Shown here: piece by piece, positions 38,722 to 49,000 of the stretch
Position numbering within the stretch: position 1 is the stretch's first letter
How the letters are laid out: every line of letters starts with the position of its first letter
Origin: Halieaceae bacterium
Lineage (GTDB): Bacteria; Pseudomonadota; Gammaproteobacteria; Pseudomonadales; Halieaceae
Direction of reading: 5' to 3'
Assembly (NCBI GenBank): GCA_902631395.1
Contig: CACOYM010000005.1
Coordinates: 84,412-148,411 of the forward strand
DNA length: 64,000 nucleotides
Notes under the pieces: generated by a model
What the model was told of the DNA's origin: nothing
Database searches by the model: none
What the model saw: the letters and a program-made list of their open reading frames with translations, nothing else
Translations under genes and position numbers: made by a program

Positions 38722-39159
38722 ATGCAGGATTTCCCCCATCATTATCGCTGTGTCGCAACCGCCAACGCAGATCAATCCCGCGTCCGCGTCTCTAGTCAAG
38801 GATTGGAGGATCTGACCACCGACGTACCTCGCGAATTCGGCGGACCGGGCGATCAGTGGTCCCCCGAAGCGCTCTTGATTGCAGCAGTTGCAGATTGTTT
38901 TGTGCTGACTTTTAGAGCCATGGCAGCGCCCTCACAGATAGCTTGGCATGCGCTCGACTGCGACGCAACGGGCACATTGGAGCGCGTCAACCGCACCACC
39001 CAATTTACTACAATCCAATTGGCTATACGCATCAGCGTGCCCGATGAAATTGAAGAAGAGAAGGTCCTGCGCGTGCTGAGAAAAGCCGAGGAAACCTGCC
39101 TCATCACCAACTCACTGACCGCAACCGTAACCCTGACAGTGGAAATCACCCGCCAATAA
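38722..39159 (+). CDS. OsmC family peroxidase-like protein
   Basis: A 145-residue protein of the OsmC/Ohr fold, a thiol peroxidase family acting on organic hydroperoxides. The residues PREFGGPGDQWSPEALLIAAVADCFVLTFRAMA place one conserved cysteine at the usual helix start (ADCF), and the second in EETCLITNSL, so both active-site cysteines are present. It is closer to OsmC than to Ohr by this appearance. It sits 105 bases after imuA and may share its SOS transcript. An intrinsic terminator on the opposite strand follows. Confidence 0.86.
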   Translation: MQDFPHHYRCVATANADQSRVRVSSQGLEDLTTDVPREFGGPGDQWSPEALLIAAVADCFVLTFRAMAAPSQIAWHALDCDATGTLERVNRTTQFTTIQLAIRISVPDEIEEEKVLRVLRKAEETCLITNSLTATVTLTVEITRQ

Positions 39160-39179
39160 AATTTCAAAAAACGCACCAC

Positions 39180-39202
39180 AAAAAACCCCGCTAAGGCGGG
39201 GC
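39180..39202 (-). terminator. intrinsic terminator of the catalase-peroxidase gene
   Basis: On the minus strand GCCCCGC-CTTA-GCGGGG forms a tight GC hairpin (pairing bases 39186-39191 with 39196-39201), followed by a run of six T, 23 bases after the katG stop codon. The plus-strand reading has a weaker T tail but could partly stop transcription coming from imuA/osmC. Confidence 0.85.
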
Positions 39203-39224
39203 TCTTGAATGCGCAATGCTTCGA

Positions 39225-41486
39225 TTATTGAGCAACACTCACAACCACATTGCCGGAGTCTTCGATATCAAATCGATCCGCGTCCATTACTTTGGTCCAC
39301 GCGCTCGCGAAGTCCTCAATAAATCGCTGACGGCTCTCATCAAACGCGTAGAACTCTACGACTGCTCGCAGCTCTGAGTTAGAGCCAAAAACCAGATCGA
39401 ACTCCGTTGCAGTCCACCTCAAATCGCCCGTAAGACGATCTCTGCCCTCGAATACGTAAGCTTCAGAGGAGGGTACCCAAACAGTATTCATGTCGAGCAG
39501 ATTTACGAAGAAGTCATTGCTCAGTACACCGGGGCGATCTGTCAAAACGCCTCTATCGCTGCCATAAGCGTTCGCATTCATGGCACGCATGCCACCCAAC
39601 AGCACAGTCATTTCTGACACTGACAGATTGAGCATGTCGGCCTTGTCAATGAGCGCCTGCGAAGGCGACATGAAGCCGAGGTCAGCCATGTAATTCCGGA
39701 AGCCATCATGGCGCGGCTCCATAACTGACCATGACGCTGCATTCACTGAGCCTTCAATCGCGTCAACACGCCCTGGCGTAAAGGGGATAGATACTTCGAC
39801 ACCAAACTCCTCAGCCGCCTGCTCAACACCCACATTGCCTGCTAAGACGACCACATCAGCGAGTGATACTTGCTTGCCACGTGACGATCCGCTGTTGAAA
39901 TCGTCCTGCACTTCTTCCAGCGCAGTGATGACCGCTAACAACGCCTCGGGATGATTGATCGCCCACTGATTCTGCGGTGCAAGGCGAATGCGCGCGCCGT
40001 TGGCACCACCACGCATATCCGTGCCGCGGTAAGTCGAAGCCGATGCCCAAGCCGTGCTGACCAGCTGCGTGTTGCTCAGACCACTACCAGAGATCGCTGT
40101 CTTCAGCTCGCGAATATCCTGATCACTGACTAGATTGTAGTCGCGCTCTGGGAGCGAATCTTGCCATGCCAGTGCTTCCGCGGGCACGTCATCGCCCAGG
40201 TATCGGATCTTGGGTCCCATATCTCGGTGAGTTAGCTTGAACCAGGCTTTTGCAAACGCCAGCTCGAATTCTTCCGGTTTCGCGAGGAAACGCTGGGAAA
40301 TTTCGCGATAGCTTGGGTCGAACTTCAACGACAGGTCAGTGGTAAACATAACGGGTGCATGGCTCACCCCCTTTAGGTGCGCGTCGGGCACCGTGCCCGC
40401 TGCCGCGCCGTCCTTGGGCTGCCACTGTAGTGCGCCTGCCGGGCTGCGGGTCTGCTCCCACTCGTAAGCAAATAGATTGGCCAGGTACATCATCGACCAT
40501 TGCGCTGGCGTCGACGTCCAGGCTCCTTCCAGACCGGATGTCACCGTATCCTCAGCATTGCCCTTGCCACAGATGTTCTTCCAACCGAAACCCTGCTCGA
40601 CAATCGCTTCACCGGTCGGCTCGGAACCAACACAATCCTCGGGCTTGTGCGCGCCATGAGCTTTGCCGAAAGAGTGCCCGCCTGCGATGAGCGCAACGGT
40701 CTCTTCATCATTCATCGCCATACGACCGAAGGTCTCGCGAATATCATGCGCCGCCAGCACAGGATCAGGGTTCCCGTTCGGGCCCTCAGGGTTCACGTAA
40801 ATTAGTCCCATCTGCACCGCCGCAAGACCCGAACGCAGTTTACGACCCTCAGCGTAGCGCTCGTCAGCGAGCATCTTCGCCTCTGGACCCCAGTAGACCC
40901 ACTCGGGCTCCCAGTCGTCAGTGCGGCCACCGGCGAAGCCAAATGTCTTGAACCCCATATTTTCCATGGCCACGTTACCCGCGAGTACCAAGAGGTCGGC
41001 CCAGGAAATCTGGTTGCCATACTTCTGTTTGATCGGCCAAAGCAATCGTCGCGCCTTGTCCAGATTGCCATTATCAGGCCAGCTGTTCAGTGGCTCAAAG
41101 CGCTGTTGCCCGCCGTCTGCCCCGCCGCGGCCGTCAGAAGTGCGATACGTGCCAGCACTGTGCCACGCCATGCGAACGAAGAAAGGCCCGTAGTTACCAT
41201 AATCCGCTGGCCATCAAGGCTGAGAAGTCGTCAGCGTGTCATTGATATCTATCTTTAAGGCCTCAAGATCAAGTCGAGCAAAATCAGCAGCGTAATCAAA
41301 ATCTGCGCCCAATGGGTTAGTGCCGCGCTCGTTCTGCCGCAGCGGTGTCAGATCAAGACTGGTCGGCCACCAAGCTTGTGTGCTCTTTGGCGTACTGCGC
41401 GCGATCGAATCCGCAACAGGGAGTGCGACCAGAGTTAGTGTCAGTGCGGTGTGGGCAAACGCCGTTTTCATTATCGTCATTTTCAT
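39225..41486 (-). pseudogene. katG: periplasmic catalase-peroxidase KatG, broken by one in-frame TGA
   Basis: KatG is a bifunctional heme catalase-peroxidase. The frame runs 754 codons and is full length with a Sec signal ([24 protein letters not shown]), so a periplasmic KatP-like form. TGA at 41214-41216 (codon 91) replaces the first Trp of the conserved QPWWPADYG motif; the reading frame resumes directly with [24 protein letters not shown]. Everything else is intact, including distal MAWHS, Tyr in [12 protein letters not shown] and the proximal [13 protein letters not shown] 41486 follows GAGG at 8 bases. A sequencing error, or stop readthrough, cannot be excluded. The terminator at 39180 follows. 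Confidence 0.85.
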
Positions 41487-41668
41487 CACGTTGTCCTCAA
41501 AAATTACTTCCTCGACGGATAAAGTAACGTACCCAGCTATTCAATGAAAAGGTGATTGTTTAGAAAATAACGATCGGAATTTTCAATCAATGAGGCACGG
41601 ACCGAGCATCGAGAAGTGAAACAAATTCGTTGCAGAACTCGCGACAAAGATTGATTAGTTCTCCCTGC

Positions 41669-43591
41669 TCAACCTGCAGAGGACAGCGTCGTCTGGATTA
41701 GTTGCTGCACACTAGCTTCAAGCTGATCGAGCGGTACCGCACCGGATCCCAGTAACGTATCGTGGAAAGCGCGAATATCAAATTGCTCACCCAACACCTC
41801 CTGAGCCATATCTCGCAGCTCTACGATGCGGAGCTTGCCAATCATGTACGCCGTAGCCTGACCTGGCATGGCAATGTAACGCTCTATTGCGCGCTGACAG
41901 TCGTACTCGGAGTTAGGTGTATTCGCGATGAGGTAAGCCACAGCCTGCTCCCTTGTCCATTGCTTATAGTGCAAGCCTGTGTCCACGACGAGGCGCGCCG
42001 CGCGCCACAGCTCCATCGCCAACCGCCCAAAATTGGAGTAGGGATTTTGGTAGAAGCCCATTTCCCTCGCGAGGAACTCAGAATAAAGACCCCAACCCTC
42101 GGTGAAAGCGGTAAAGCGGGTGTGACGCTGAAAATCGGGCACACCCTCAAGCTCCGCTGATATAGACAGCTGTAAGTGATGCCCGGGCAAGCCCTCGTGA
42201 AAGGCCAGCGCTTCGAGGTCGGTGATGGGCATGGCATCCATATCATAGAGATTCGCATAGTAAATGCCGGGGCGAGAGCCATCAGGCGGCGGACTTTGAT
42301 AAAAAGCCTTGCCCGCGGATCGCTCTCGATACGCCTCCACCGGCTTCACCACCAGATCCGACGCCGGCAGAAGCCCGAAGTAGTCGGGTAAACGCTGCGC
42401 CATCTCATTAATCGCACCCCTAGCAGCATCAAGGTAAGCCGCGCGCCCTTCGTCGCTATTATCAAAACGCAAGCTGGCGTCGTTGCGAACCCGGCTCAGG
42501 AAATCCGCGAGATCGCCCTGCTCGCCCAACTCAGCCATGACAGCACGCATCTCTCTGTGCAGGCGCTCGACATTAGCGAGACCAGCCTGATGAATTTCTT
42601 CCGGCGTTAAATCGGTCGTGGTAAACGCGCGCAAGAGATTCGCGTAGAACGCGTCGCCTTCGGGGAAGCGCCAGACACCATCGTCTGCCGGCGCCACCTC
42701 TTGTTGTGACTGAACCACTGCAATCAAACGCTCATAAGCCGGTTTCACCGAGGACAGTAACGCGTCACGAGCCGCCTTTAGGAGCCCTTCCTTTACAGCC
42801 GGCTCGACTGCCAGCGCGTCGAGCTTGGCCGTAAAATCATCCCAAATGACCGACGCCGTATCAGTGTCGTCAAAAGGCACACCCGCCAATACATTACCCG
42901 CTGATTCCGCAATTTTCGGAATCATCCAATCCACCAAATAGAGCCCCTTTTCCATCCGGATCTGGATCTGTTCGATCACGCCGTCAAAATACTGCGGCAA
43001 GTTATTCAGCCGGGCGATGTAATCAGAGGCATCTTGAACTGAATCAATCGTGTGAACGTTCACCAGCAAACTAATAGGGCTGGTATGTGGCCCGCGGTAT
43101 TGATGAATGATGTAGCGGTGATGCCGGTATGGCGCGCCCACGAGTGTCCTCTCCAGATCAAGCCGATAGAGTCGGTAGGACAGCTGGCGCTCGGGCGACA
43201 GCTCCGCCGTGTCGATACCCTCGATGAAGGCCAAGCGTTGCCGGGTGATCTCGAGAGATTCCAACTGAAATGCCTCGGATACGTCGTTCCACTGATCTTG
43301 CTGGTCCTTAATTCCGAGATAACTAGCGCTGGCGGGAGCGCGCGCGAGATCTTCCTCCCAGGTGGCGGCAAAGAACGCTTCCAACCGTTGTTGCTCTGCC
43401 GAGATCGGCAAATCCTCGGATCCCGAAGCCTCAGGCGACTGATCTACCCGACCACAGGAAAATACCAGCGCTGCAGCAAACAGTACCAACAGCCGGGAGA
43501 GTGTGAATTGGCGGTGAGCGCCTACTCGTCGCTTCAAACTATAGAGCGATGTGGGGGAGTGCTTTTTGAAACCGCGTCCGGAATCAGACAT
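41669..43591 (-). CDS. DUF885 family lipoprotein, likely metallopeptidase
   Basis: A 640-residue protein of the DUF885 family. A signal sequence ends with a probable lipobox in ALVFSC, so it is likely anchored to a membrane. The zinc-peptidase-like motif ALAFHEGLPGHHLQ (His-Glu and His-His) with downstream FTEGWGLYSEFLARE suggests a metallopeptidase, though the family reaction is uncharacterised. ATG 43591 is preceded by AGGAAG at 6 bases; an alternative upstream start exists at 43639. The gene lies between katG and the divergent imuB. Confidence 0.83.
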   Translation of the reverse strand: MSDSGRGFKKHSPTSLYSLKRRVGAHRQFTLSRLLVLFAAALVFSCGRVDQSPEASGSEDLPISAEQQRLEAFFAATWEEDLARAPASASYLGIKDQQDQWNDVSEAFQLESLEITRQRLAFIEGIDTAELSPERQLSYRLYRLDLERTLVGAPYRHHRYIIHQYRGPHTSPISLLVNVHTIDSVQDASDYIARLNNLPQYFDGVIEQIQIRMEKGLYLVDWMIPKIAESAGNVLAGVPFDDTDTASVIWDDFTAKLDALAVEPAVKEGLLKAARDALLSSVKPAYERLIAVVQSQQEVAPADDGVWRFPEGDAFYANLLRAFTTTDLTPEEIHQAGLANVERLHREMRAVMAELGEQGDLADFLSRVRNDASLRFDNSDEGRAAYLDAARGAINEMAQRLPDYFGLLPASDLVVKPVEAYRERSAGKAFYQSPPPDGSRPGIYYANLYDMDAMPITDLEALAFHEGLPGHHLQLSISAELEGVPDFQRHTRFTAFTEGWGLYSEFLAREMGFYQNPYSNFGRLAMELWRAARLVVDTGLHYKQWTREQAVAYLIANTPNSEYDCQRAIERYIAMPGQATAYMIGKLRIVELRDMAQEVLGEQFDIRAFHDTLLGSGAVPLDQLEASVQQLIQTTLSSAG

Positions 43592-43779
43592 GAATAGCTT
43601 CCTGATGACATGTTCAATGGACAAGATATTGGGGCGCATTCTACAGTGGCTACCCGTGGCCGCTACAGAGGCACGTTAACGGAGGAGCGTAGCAGAGGTG
43701 CGCTAGCAGGAGCTGCTTTCACGGCTTGAGCCGGCCGTTGCGTTGCTCCTGAGCGGACAATCGGAAATGCCATTTTTAA

Positions 43780-43799
43780 TACTGTATAAAAATACAGTA
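43780..43799. promoter_or_regulatory. LexA (SOS) box of imuB
   Basis: TACTGTATAAAAATACAGTA is a perfect CTGT-N8-ACAG operator, 7 bases before the imuB GTG. A possible -10 hexamer TATTAT overlaps its right end (43798-43803), so LexA would cover the promoter. Confidence 0.88.
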
Positions 43800-43806
43800 T
43801 TATAGT

Positions 43807-45312
43807 GTGGTGTCTCTTTGGCTTTGTATTCGCTTTGAATTACTCCCGTTGGAGGCCCTACTCGCACAGCAGGGTCATACTGGCGATAGTGCGATCGTGG
43901 TTGCAACGCAGCGGCGCGTGCTGATGTGCAATGAACAAGCCAGCCTAGCCGGCGTACAACCCGAACAAAGCACCAGCACAGCGCAGGCATTGCTCGCAGG
44001 AAGTGAATACCGCGTATTCGAACGCTCGCAAGAAGCTGAAGCGTCACTGCTGGAGCAACTTAGCATTTGGGCTTACGGCCTATCGCCTCACCTGCAACGC
44101 TGGCAAGCCAATGCTTTGATGATCGAGATTGGCAGTTGCCTAAAATTACATCATGGCCTCGAGACATTATTGCGTCGTATCGAAACCGACATGCGCCTGC
44201 GCGGCCTAACCATCTGTACTGGCGTCGCAGAGACTCGGCATGCTGCCTGGCTACTGAGCCATGCCGAGCCCAGCACAGTGAGCCAACCCGAAGATCCTCT
44301 GGTCGAGCGTCTGGCGCGATTACCTCTTGAGCTCATCGCAGAAGATTTTCCTCAAGCGGTCAAACGGCTTGAAAAAGCCGGTATCAGACAGTTTCAGCAT
44401 CTGCTGAGCCTCCCAATAACGGCTCTGGGCAAGCGCTGCGGTGAACCCTTTGCCGATTGGCTTAACCAGCTACAGGGCCATCGACAGGAACCGGCTGTGA
44501 CCTATCAGCCTCCCGAGCATTTCGAAGACATGTTGTGGTTGGGTTTTGACGTTCAGAACCAGCAGGAGCTGTATCCGGCAATGAAACAGTTATTGGCACA
44601 CTTCTGCCAATTTCTGGTCAACACGCAACTCACCAGCAACAGCATTGAATGGCGCTATTTGCCGTTACACCTCAAGCAGACATCGTCCGCGCCGTGCTCA
44701 CCACGGGCAATAGGACAAAAAAAGGCGACCTCCTCCAACGCTGCCTTCACGATCTTCTCGGAAACCGCACAGCACAACGCAGATCTGTGGTTTGAGCTGT
44801 CATGCTTACAGCTCAAGAATCAATCCTTTCCCGAAGGCATTGAAGGCCTCTCTCTCGTCGTGACGCACTTACAAGAAGCGGCAGCAGCGCCCAAAGACTT
44901 ATTCCATGCTGGCGTTCATCCGGCGTCACGGCACGAGCTGGTAGACCGGCTACGTAGCCGATTGGGATTACAGGCGGTGGGATATCTCGACTATCGCTAC
45001 GAACATTTACCGGAAGAAGCTGTCATCGAAACCCAAACGCTTATTGCAGAACACAATAGCGATGACGCGCTATTTGGCCAGCGCCCTTTCTGGTTACTTC
45101 CGGCACCGCAACCCATTCACCAGGAAGCAGAACAGCTCTACTGGAATGGGCCATTAGACGTGTTGTATGGGCCCGAACGCATAGAAGACCAGTGGTGGAG
45201 TCATCCTGTCAGCCGGGATTATTACGTCGCCCAAACGCCAGAGAGACAACCGGTTTGGATCTACCAGGACCGCCACAACCGGCGTTGGTATTTACACGGC
45301 CTCTTCGCTTGA
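43807..45312 (+). CDS. imuB: SOS mutagenesis protein ImuB (Y-family polymerase-like)
   Basis: ImuB bridges DnaE2, ImuA and the beta clamp during induced mutagenesis. The 501-residue protein follows the Y-family layout, but the catalytic acids are absent: the first active-site segment reads SLWLCIRFELLPLEALL, and the position of the SIDE motif reads MIEIGSCLKLHHG. It is thus probably an inactive polymerase platform, as known for this family. GTG 43807 (followed by another GTG) is 7 bases from the LexA box and has no ribosome binding site. It ends close to the convergent lipocalin gene. Confidence 0.9.
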   Translation: MVSLWLCIRFELLPLEALLAQQGHTGDSAIVVATQRRVLMCNEQASLAGVQPEQSTSTAQALLAGSEYRVFERSQEAEASLLEQLSIWAYGLSPHLQRWQANALMIEIGSCLKLHHGLETLLRRIETDMRLRGLTICTGVAETRHAAWLLSHAEPSTVSQPEDPLVERLARLPLELIAEDFPQAVKRLEKAGIRQFQHLLSLPITALGKRCGEPFADWLNQLQGHRQEPAVTYQPPEHFEDMLWLGFDVQNQQELYPAMKQLLAHFCQFLVNTQLTSNSIEWRYLPLHLKQTSSAPCSPRAIGQKKATSSNAAFTIFSETAQHNADLWFELSCLQLKNQSFPEGIEGLSLVVTHLQEAAAAPKDLFHAGVHPASRHELVDRLRSRLGLQAVGYLDYRYEHLPEEAVIETQTLIAEHNSDDALFGQRPFWLLPAPQPIHQEAEQLYWNGPLDVLYGPERIEDQWWSHPVSRDYYVAQTPERQPVWIYQDRHNRRWYLHGLFA

Positions 45313-45348
45313 GGGCGGTCGCGCAGTCAGCGCGGAGGATGATCCAGC

Positions 45349-45366
45349 ACGCGCTACTTAGCGCGT
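45349..45366. terminator. hairpin between convergent imuB and lipocalin genes
   Basis: ACGCGCT (45349-45355) pairs perfectly with AGCGCGT (45360-45366) around ACTT, overlapping the lipocalin stop codon and 37 bases after imuB. A T run is missing, so bidirectional termination is only a suggestion. Confidence 0.35.
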
Positions 45367-45909
45367 CGCTGACATCAGCTCGGGCTCATCCAGCCAAATC
45401 AGATCCTCTGATTCAAACCCCAAATCAGTGATGGTTTCCAGAAACTGCTCTCGCAAGGCCTCGCTCACCTGAGGGGTTCGAGCAAGAAACCAGAGGTAAT
45501 TGCGATTGAAGCCGGAGACAAAGGCGTAGTCATAGTTCTCACCCAACTCAAACACAACGTAGCTGCCATAAAACGGACCAAAAAAGGAGACTTTCAGGTG
45601 TGCGACATCGGCAGATTGAACAAAACGCGCGATGCCCTCGGCCTCCCGCCACTCCCCCGCTTCACTATCAAAGCCTCGATTCAATACCGAAATCGTGTCA
45701 TCAGGATTAACACCGTAAGTGGCGCTGACCTCGCTCAGACCATGCTCAAAACTGTGATCCAAGCGAGCAATTTCGTACCAGGTACCAAGGTAGCGGCTCT
45801 GATCAAACCCAGTGATCGGCTCGATGCCCTCAGGCACACCGGTACAAGCTGTTAGATAAAAGCAAAAAAAGCTTAGCAGTCCATATCGGATACGTTGTCG
45901 ATTTCTCAC
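45358..45909 (-). CDS. blc: outer-membrane lipocalin Blc-like lipoprotein
   Basis: A 183-residue bacterial lipocalin, known to bind fatty acids or lysophospholipids at the outer membrane. The signal peptide ends with LTAC (Cys22). The first lipocalin motif is ITGFDQSRYLGTWYEIARLDHSFE, followed by VSATYG and the aromatic core YVVFELGENYDYAFVSGFNRNYLWFLART. GTG 45909 follows GGGGGAG at 9 bases. It lies on the opposite strand between imuB and dnaE2. Confidence 0.88.
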   Translation of the reverse strand: MRNRQRIRYGLLSFFCFYLTACTGVPEGIEPITGFDQSRYLGTWYEIARLDHSFEHGLSEVSATYGVNPDDTISVLNRGFDSEAGEWREAEGIARFVQSADVAHLKVSFFGPFYGSYVVFELGENYDYAFVSGFNRNYLWFLARTPQVSEALREQFLETITDLGFESEDLIWLDEPELMSATR

Positions 45910-46055
45910 TGCCTCGTTCTCCCCCGGTTTCTGTCTAAAACACGATTAATTGCTGACCTGACACGTTCCACACATCTCGTCTAGCCTAGCCTGACTGCAC
46001 GAGTCTACGCTAATTCCGGCCCGCTCTTTTCAGTAGGGTGGGCAACTTGCTAGAA

Positions 46056-46075
46056 TACTGTTTATTTATACAGTA
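46056..46075. promoter_or_regulatory. LexA (SOS) box of dnaE2
   Basis: TACTGTTTATTTATACAGTA is a CTGT-N8-ACAG operator differing from the imuA box at one base. It ends 7 bases before the GTG chosen as the dnaE2 start. Confidence 0.88.
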
Positions 46076-46082
46076 TTTTGTT

Positions 46083-49000
46083 GTGTACACCGAACTCCAT
46101 TGCCTGAGCCATTACAGCTTTCTGCGTGGCGCCTCAGCTCCCGAAGAACTCGTCAGTCGGGCAGCGCGTTGTGGCTATCACGGCCTCGCCATTACAGATG
46201 AATGCTCCCTCGCAGGGGTGGTGAAGGCGCATGTTGCGGCCAAGGAACATCAGCTTAAGCTCATTATTGGCAGTGAATTGACGTTAACCGAAGGTATTCG
46301 ATTAGTCACGCTGGTGCCTAACCGCGCAGCATATGGAGAATTATCGGGACTGATCAGTCGCGCCCGCCGTCGTACGGGGAAAGGGGAATACATCGTGAAT
46401 CTGCGCGATGTGATCTTCCACCTCAAACGTTGCCTGCTCATCCTCCTGCCCGAAGACACTGACAATCAGAGCGTGCACCTTCAGCAACTGGCGAAGCGGT
46501 GCAAGGGCCGGGTGTGGATCGGTATCAGCCGGCTACTGGGCAACGATGAATGGCGACGTTTTAAGCATCGCTACCACATAGCGCAGACCCTTCAGGTGCC
46601 CATGGTCGCTTGCGGTGAGGTACAAATGCACAGCGCCAAGCGAAAAGCCCTTCACGACGTACTCACAGCCATCAGGACACAGACCCCCGTACAGCAACTG
46701 GGACATCGGCGGCTGATTAACAGCCAGCAACACCTGCGCACGCTGGACACACTCTGTTCGTTGTATTCGGAAACGCTCATTGCCGAAACACGGCATATTG
46801 CTGATCAATGCGAATTCAGTCTTGACGAGTTACGCTATGAATATCCGGAAGAAGTCATACCCTCTCACCACACAGCCAACGGTTACTTGCGACAGGAAGT
46901 CGCCGCCGGTGCCAAACAGCGCTGGCCAAACGGCGTGCCAGCGGCCGTCCAAACCAGGATTCATGAAGAACTCGACCTGATCACCGAGCTATCCTACGAA
47001 TACTATTTCCTCACCGTTTATGACATCGTCCGCTTCGCCAAATCACGTCAGATCCTCTGTCAGGGCAGAGGGTCTGCCGCCAATTCTGTTGTGTGCTACT
47101 GCCTGCACATCACCGAGGTCTCCCCAGAGGAGGTATCGCTGCTGTTCGAACGATTCATTTCACGAGAGCGTGATGAACCACCCGACATCGATGTCGACTT
47201 CGAGCATGAGCGACGTGAAGAGGTCATCCAATACATCTACGAAAAATACACGCGCCGCCGTGCCGCATTAGCTGCAACCGTCATCACCTACCGGTCGCGT
47301 AGCGCCGTACGTGATGTCGGCAAGGCGATGGGATTCGACAGCCACTTTATCGATGAACTCGCAAACTCTCTGGCCTGGTGGAACCGGGAACGCGAGCTGA
47401 CCAGCCGTTTTCAACAGCAAGGCATCGCTCGTTCGGGGCAAATCGCAGAGCACTTTATGGCTCGCGTGCAAGAAATACTCGGATTCCCACGGCATCTCTC
47501 TCAACATGTTGGCGGCTTTGTCATCAGCCGGGGACCGATCTCCAATTTAGTGCCAGTTGAAAACGCCAGCATGCCTGACCGAACCGTTATTCAGTGGGAT
47601 AAAGACGACATCGAGGCATTGGGCTTACTCAAAGTCGACATCCTGGCGCTGGGCATGCTGTCTGCCATTCGTAAAACATTAGAAATGGTCAATCGCGACC
47701 ATCCCAACATAGGCGCTATTCAAGATATTCCACGAGAAGATGCGGCAACGTACCGCATGCTGCAAAAAGCAGACTCATTGGGTGTTTTTCAGATTGAATC
47801 ACGGGCGCAGATGTCCATGCTGCCGAGATTGAAGCCTGCCTGTTTTTACGATTTGGTCATCGAAATCGCCATCGTTCGACCCGGTCCGATTCAGGGCGAT
47901 ATGGTTCACCCCTATCTACGGCGAAAAGCCGGCTTGGAAGCCACCAGCTACCCCAACAACGACATTGAATCCGTATTGTCACGGACACTGGGTGTGCCCA
48001 TCTTCCAGGAGCAAGTTATTCGTCTGGCCATGGTCGCTGCGGGGTTCACTGGCGGTGAAGCTGATGCACTGCGGCGAGCCATCAGCAACTGGGGCAAGAA
48101 CAGCAAGCTTCTCACTTTCGAGCACAAACTCAAACAAGGCATGATCAATAAAGGCTATTCAGCCGATTTTGCCGACCGCCTGTTCAATCAGATCAAGGGA
48201 TTCGGTGGCTATGGGTTTCCAGAGTCACACTCCGCCAGTTTTGCCTTGCTGGCCTATGTCTCCGCTTGGCTCAAGTGTCATCACCCTGCGGCATTTTATG
48301 TTGGACTGCTGAACAGCCAGCCCATGGGGTTCTATTCTCCCTCGCAGCTCATTCAAGATGCGCAACGGCATCACATCATGGTCTTGCCGGTTGATGTGAA
48401 TCACAGTGGCTGGGACCACCAAATACTCTCCCAGGAAACACATCAGCAACCACCAATAAGGCTAGGACTAAGGCTTGTCAAAGGCCTGAGCGAGTCAGCA
48501 GGGCAATGCATTCAGGCGGCACAATATATTAGACCATTTACCGATATCGCCGACTTACGCAGGCGCGCCGGTCTCGACCGCGGCAACATGGAAGCACTCG
48601 CCGCCGCTGACGCACTCTCAAGCATAAGCGGCAATCGTTATCAGTCTCACTGGCAAACCATGGCACTGGAAGAGCATCGCCCTTTGCTACCAGCTGATAC
48701 CGGGCTACGCCATCAAACTAGCCAGGAGACCACGATGGCAACACCTGCCCTCGCAGAGGATGTCATCGCTGATTACCAAAGCACAGGGCTCACGCTACGC
48801 GCGCATCCTCTGGCCCTACTTCGACAGCAGTACCCTTTTAATCGCTGCCGACAACAAACCGAATTAGCCGGTCTGGGCAATCGCCGTTTTACCCGCGTGG
48901 CAGGATTAGTGACCTGCCGACAGCGTCCTGGAACGGCATCGGGGGTCGTTTTCCTGACGTTGGAAGACGAAACAGGCAACATTAACGTCGTTGTCTGGCC

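Noticed and set aside
41214..41216. Selenocysteine or programmed recoding at the katG TGA
   Set aside because: The affected residue is Trp in homologues, no SECIS-like hairpin was recognised just downstream, and the change is a single base. A nonsense mutation or sequence error is simpler.
46038..46082. Upstream GTG start for dnaE2
   Set aside because: It would translate the LexA box itself and adds residues that do not match homologues, which begin close to the VYTELHC segment.
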